From: Bacteroidota bacterium | Lineage (GTDB): Bacteria > Bacteroidota > Bacteroidia > Sphingobacteriales > Sphingobacteriaceae | DNA length: 7,456 nucleotides | Direction: 5' to 3' | NCBI GenBank assembly: GCA_013286985.1 | Contig: JABDEQ010000102.1 | Coordinates: 1-7,456 of the forward strand | Shown here: positions 6,101 through 7,456 of the stretch, one piece after another | Layout of the letters: the number at the start of each line of letters is the position of its first letter | Numbering within the stretch: the first letter of the stretch is position 1 | The notes under the pieces: generated by a model | Seen by the model: the letters and a program-made list of their open reading frames with translations, nothing else | Told to the model about the DNA's origin: nothing | Databases searched by the model: none | Translations under genes and position numbers: made by a program

Positions 6101-7456
6101 GTTCCCAAGGGCTGCCAGTTATCTCCTGGTGCGCCTTGTTCCATCACGCGATCAAGTGGAGATGGTTCAAAAATGGTGGAGTCAACAGGAAAAGGGGTAC
6201 TCACCACTCCGGGAGCGTTCCATGTTGCATTTGTTGGATTGCTGTAAAACGAAAGTTGATCAGCTAAGGCTGTAGTTTGATAACTACCAATACTCGGGGT
6301 GGCTGAAGCCACCGAATAAGGCAAATATTTTTTAGACTCCCGGCCGAATTGATCATAAGCCATAGGCTGGACAATATCCCTACCAGTTGGTGACCCTTTA
6401 ACCTGTACAGTTTGTATTGCTCGACCCAATCCGTCAAAATATTCTATAGTTTGTTCCAAATCACATGCGGTAACATTCGTTAAAGCGGCAGCAGTGGTCA
6501 TTCCGGCGATACGCGGCGTCGATACCTCTATGTAGTTCATATTGCTGCTTGGCAATGTATTTAGCAATACACAATCTGTAACGTTAATTGCCACTGAGGC
6601 ACTTTTAACAGTTAATCCATTGCTGGTTACCCATAATTGATAGTTAGTAGTTGCAGTAATTGGACTACCGGCGGGCGTAGGGTTATATGTTAAACCCTCG
6701 GCTCCTATTATTGGAGTCCAGGTCAAGTTATCTGGAGAACTCTCCCATTGATAAGTATATGTGCTATTGCCACCTGTTACTGTCGCTGTCAAATTAGAAG
6801 CGTAATCCCCTGAAAATACCGTTTGTGAGACCGGGCTGATACTCTGAACCACCAGTTGCGGATAAACCGTCACCAATACCGGTGCTGTATTTATCGTTAC
6901 GTTGTTGCTCGTTGTAGCGACTTCAAAGTATGCCGAAGTCGTGAGGGCTGAGCCAGATAGGGTTGCTGCCGCTGTATTAGTGCCCGCAATTGCTGAGCCT
7001 ACAGCAGTATAGGTACCGCTAACAGTTGGCGAGGTCATCAATTGATAACTATAACTATTATTGCCACCAGACGCTGTAATGATAAAAGATGGCGCTGTAT
7101 TATAATTGATCGATTGCGCGGTAATGGTTCCGGGATTCAATTGCGGGTAAACGGTCACTAATACGGGGGCTGTAGTTACCGTCTCGCCGTAACTGGTTGT
7201 TGCCAGTTCAAAATAAGCAGAGGTGGTAATGGCGACTCCGGTGACTATTACAGGGGCTGTGTTACTCCCTGCCACGGCAGAACCCGATGCCACAAAAGTA
7301 CCGGTACTGGTGGGACAAGTCATCAATTGATAACTATAACTGTTATTCCCCCCGGATGCCTGAACAGAAAATGATGGTGCCGTGCTGTAATTGATTGCTT
7401 GCGCTGCAATCGTACCAGGGGTAATCTGCGGATATACCGTTACTGTAGCGTATCCA
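3175..7456 (-). CDS. RHS/YD-repeat polymorphic toxin with DUF6443, C-terminal part (5' end outside window)
   Basis: The frame is open to the window edge, so the N-terminus, signal peptide and promoter are missing; 1426 residues are visible, numbered here from the codon at 7455. Tandem Ig-like 95-residue repeats lie at 5-99 and 100-194. A third Ig-like domain is at 195-293 (TYQWESSPDNLTWTPIIGAE). The Bacteroidota-type DUF6443 region starts near 307 (NYIEVSTPRIAG, EYFDGLGRAIQTVQVKGSP, YDQFGRESKKYLPY). Many YD-type repeats follow, for example YYVYDDLGNLAFVLSP, TKYDALGRE, NYYDDLGRS, FTYTYDKLDRLIGG, ITYTYDADGNKLRRV. The RHS-associated core end is at 1169-1191 (YDYGARFYD...RWTAVDPLAE) and 1205-1214 (DPIRHTDPDG). 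After it come a Gly/Ala-rich hydrophobic segment and a variable tip. In characterised RHS/TcC proteins the YD repeats form a closed shell that encloses the toxic tip, which is released by cleavage near the DPxG motif. It should act at the cell surface or be exported, in contact-dependent competition; the secretion route is not visible. The immunity candidate follows after 29 nt. Confidence 0.93.
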   Translation of the reverse strand, partial: GYATVTVYPQITPGTIAAQAINYSTAPSFSVQASGGNNSYSYQLMTCPTSTGTFVASGSAVAGSNTAPVIVTGVAITTSAYFELATTSYGETVTTAPVLVTVYPQLNPGTITAQSINYNTAPSFIITASGGNNSYSYQLMTSPTVSGTYTAVGSAIAGTNTAAATLSGSALTTSAYFEVATTSNNVTINTAPVLVTVYPQLVVQSISPVSQTVFSGDYASNLTATVTGGNSTYTYQWESSPDNLTWTPIIGAEGLTYNPTPAGSPITATTNYQLWVTSNGLTVKSASVAINVTDCVLLNTLPSSNMNYIEVSTPRIAGMTTAAALTNVTACDLEQTIEYFDGLGRAIQTVQVKGSPTGRDIVQPMAYDQFGRESKKYLPYSVASATPSIGSYQTTALADQLSFYSNPTNATWNAPGVVSTPFPVDSTIFEPSPLDRVMEQGAPGDNWQPLGTPGVSTFAGHTIKVSDSLNNNIGFADTTHTRQVVLYNVTINSDFSRNLVNSGYYQANTLFVTLTKDENWISGRAGTTEEYKDMQGHVLLKRVFNYTGGMLQILSTYYVYDDLGNLAFVLSPQANPDAGLSSASNQPTLDNLCYQYRYDQRNRQFQKKLPGKGWEFTVYNTVDQVVMTQDANQRNQTPQVWRFTKYDALGREIISGIYPYTGSTADSNVSTPSLTELQYFENLYGTATSPLWEARTNSTPTGYDGLSIPRSQSYTFYKISYYDDYSATNSIPSTCTAPTGASKMTRGLPTAIFTNVFGTGYMMAKVNYYDDLGRSKKAYVQHYLGGTLLAGNYDAISTTYDFTNAPTTVTRQHWNTASTAYPLVTIANQYIYDHMGRKLKTWEQITNGNSTPTTRTLLSQLVYNEIGQLINKKLHSTDSVNFYQNVVYTYNERGWIMSSTAPLFSMQLQYNNAVAGKQYNGNIAYQSWVTPTIADNFTYTYDKLDRLIGGVSADNFNETGITYDLAGNLTALNRFRADTLIDQLSYTYVNANGYYTNQLQKISDGSGNNTGIKAGINLAYTYDNNGNVVVDPSRNTGTINIGYNVLNLPQTITGAKTITYTYDADGNKLRRVSTATGNTDYIDGIEYDGGSLSFIQTEEGKAIVNGTSYTYEYYLGDNLGNTRVSFTNTGSVQQDDYYPFGMEISRSLNGTKNEYLYNKKELQEELGQYDYGARFYDPVVVRWTAVDPLAEMDRRTTPYSYTFDDPIRHTDPDGMFGEDANEEEGGGDCCGVAIAGVAGGTAGGILTAGLAAGGTVALAGTSTVIGAPVGWVVGGGIVLGAGLGAGSVWLYQHLTNGNNNTQAQPSATNSTGDTPENPQPTSRGARRDAMRKGGVPTSQPLHQDKNSNTDDQVLLDRDGDHTVQDAKNDQSHPGQAHWEAGKTKKDPSKPDGLNRSGGKSNKPQMQNEGKGKSYYNAITAVLSVLF
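3178..3495 (-). other. Variable C-terminal toxin tip, HNH/ENDO VII-like nuclease candidate
   Basis: The last 106 residues of the RHS protein (1321-1426). They open with RGARRDAMRKGGVPTSQP, a sequence style common at the start of Bacteroidota RHS nuclease tips. Then come DRDGDH (His1361), SHPGQAHWEAGK (His1372, His1377, Trp1378, Glu1379) and KPQMQNEGKGKSYYN. The DH ... H ... HWE spacing and the closing Gly-Lys-Ser-Tyr motif recall HNH/ENDO VII-fold toxins, which cut DNA or RNA with a metal ion held by His and acidic residues. The assignment is from motif memory and has not been tested by a profile search. The tip ends in the hydrophobic AITAVLSVLF, which is unusual for a soluble nuclease. Confidence 0.55.
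3586..3768 (-). other. Gly/Ala-rich hydrophobic segment between RHS core and toxin tip
   Basis: Residues 1230-1290 of the RHS protein, after an acidic GEDANEEEGGGDCC linker. About 60 residues of Gly, Ala, Val, Leu and Ile with almost no charge (for example AGGTAGGILTAGLAAGG, VGWVVGGGIVLGAGLGAG), long enough for two or three membrane-type helices with GxxxG spacing. Such segments often separate the RHS shell from the toxin and are thought to help the tip pass a membrane; that role is inferred here. A polar NGNNNTQAQPSATNSTGD linker leads on to the tip. Confidence 0.6.
3883..3951 (-). other. RHS-repeat-associated core end motif
   Basis: Encodes residues 1169-1191, YDYGARFYD followed by RWTAVDPLAE, the most conserved signature of RHS proteins (TIGR03696-type). 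It is followed at 1205-1214 by DPIRHTDPDG. In the family this region forms the plug and aspartyl-protease-like site that cuts off the C-terminal toxin. It marks the boundary between the conserved shell and the exchangeable tip. Confidence 0.9.
6127..6537 (-). other. DUF6443 region at the start of the RHS shell
   Basis: Encodes residues about 307-443. Hallmarks are NYIEVSTPRIAGMTTAAALT, TIEYFDGLGRAIQTVQVKGS, DIVQPMAYDQFGRESKKYLPY-type sequence, then a PLDRVMEQGAPGDNWQP stretch. This N-terminal cap of the YD shell is characteristic of Bacteroidota RHS proteins, usually after a signal peptide or, as here, after Ig-like domains. Confidence 0.75.
6577..6873 (-). other. Divergent third Ig-like domain before DUF6443
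   Basis: Residues 195-293. It begins with the same VTVYPQL junction as the two repeats before it but then differs: SQTVFSGDYASNLTATVTGG, YTYQWESSPDNLTWTPIIGA, TATTNYQLWVTSNG, VAINVTD. The YQW...S.D...W..I.GA and TTNYQL..TSNG pattern is the common Ig-like/SprB-style surface repeat of Bacteroidota exported proteins. It probably acts as a stalk or adhesive element. Confidence 0.65.
6874..7443 (-). repeat. Two tandem 285-bp (95-residue) Ig-like repeats, array continues off the right edge
   Basis: Unit 1 spans 7159-7443 and unit 2 spans 6874-7158. Both begin VTVYPQ and contain PGTI.AQ.INY.TAPSF, ASGGNNSYSYQLMT, SGT..A.GSA.AG.NTA, TTSAYFE.ATTS and end TAPVL. The period is exactly 285 bp: GTCATCAATTGATAACTATA at 7319 recurs at 7034. 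The residues before unit 1 (GYAT then VTVYPQ) suggest the chain continues outside the window. These are stalk-type exported repeats; close DNA similarity implies recent duplication or homogenisation. Confidence 0.85.

Noticed and set aside
3672..6267. Several plus-strand open frames of 64-86 codons opposite the RHS gene
   Set aside because: They overlap strongly coding RHS sequence in antisense and have compositions dictated by it.

Overview
The window looks like a stretch of a Bacteroidota chromosome, most likely from the Sphingobacteriaceae (Mucilaginibacter/Pedobacter-like). This rests on the DUF6443-type RHS protein, the signal peptides (one ending in ...RA|Q, one with a lipobox), A-rich leaders without clear Shine-Dalgarno sites, a tRNA gene without an encoded CCA end, and moderate-to-low GC. 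The genus is an inference.

Left part (1-1927) is ordinary chromosome. A secreted SnoaL/NTF2-like protein (29-505, +) converges on a lipoprotein esterase of the IroE/Fes-like alpha/beta-hydrolase family (701-1579, -). Between them lies a composite palindromic element (523-688) with imperfect 23-bp terminal inverted repeats. A 36-bp solo relative of its ends lies on the other side of the esterase (1758-1793). Next come a perfect 19-bp-stem terminator (1798-1839) and a tRNA-Pro(GGG) gene (1853-1926, -).

Middle part (1927-2662) is about 730 bases with no supportable gene. It holds a few TGTACA-type sites near the tRNA and a cluster of three short palindromes (2530-2638) just beyond the next gene.

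Right part (2663-7456, all on -) is a polymorphic-toxin locus. A very large RHS/YD-repeat protein runs in from beyond the right edge. From N to C it shows tandem 95-residue Ig-like repeats, a third Ig-like domain, DUF6443, the YD-repeat shell, the RHS-associated core end motif, a Gly/Ala-rich hydrophobic segment, and a C-terminal tip of about 106 residues. The tip has a DH...H...HWE pattern resembling HNH/ENDO VII-type nuclease toxins. A 160-residue cytosolic protein follows after only 29 nt and is the likely cognate immunity protein. The most interesting content is this toxin tip and its unrecognised immunity partner. The palindromic elements around the esterase and downstream of the immunity gene are second.
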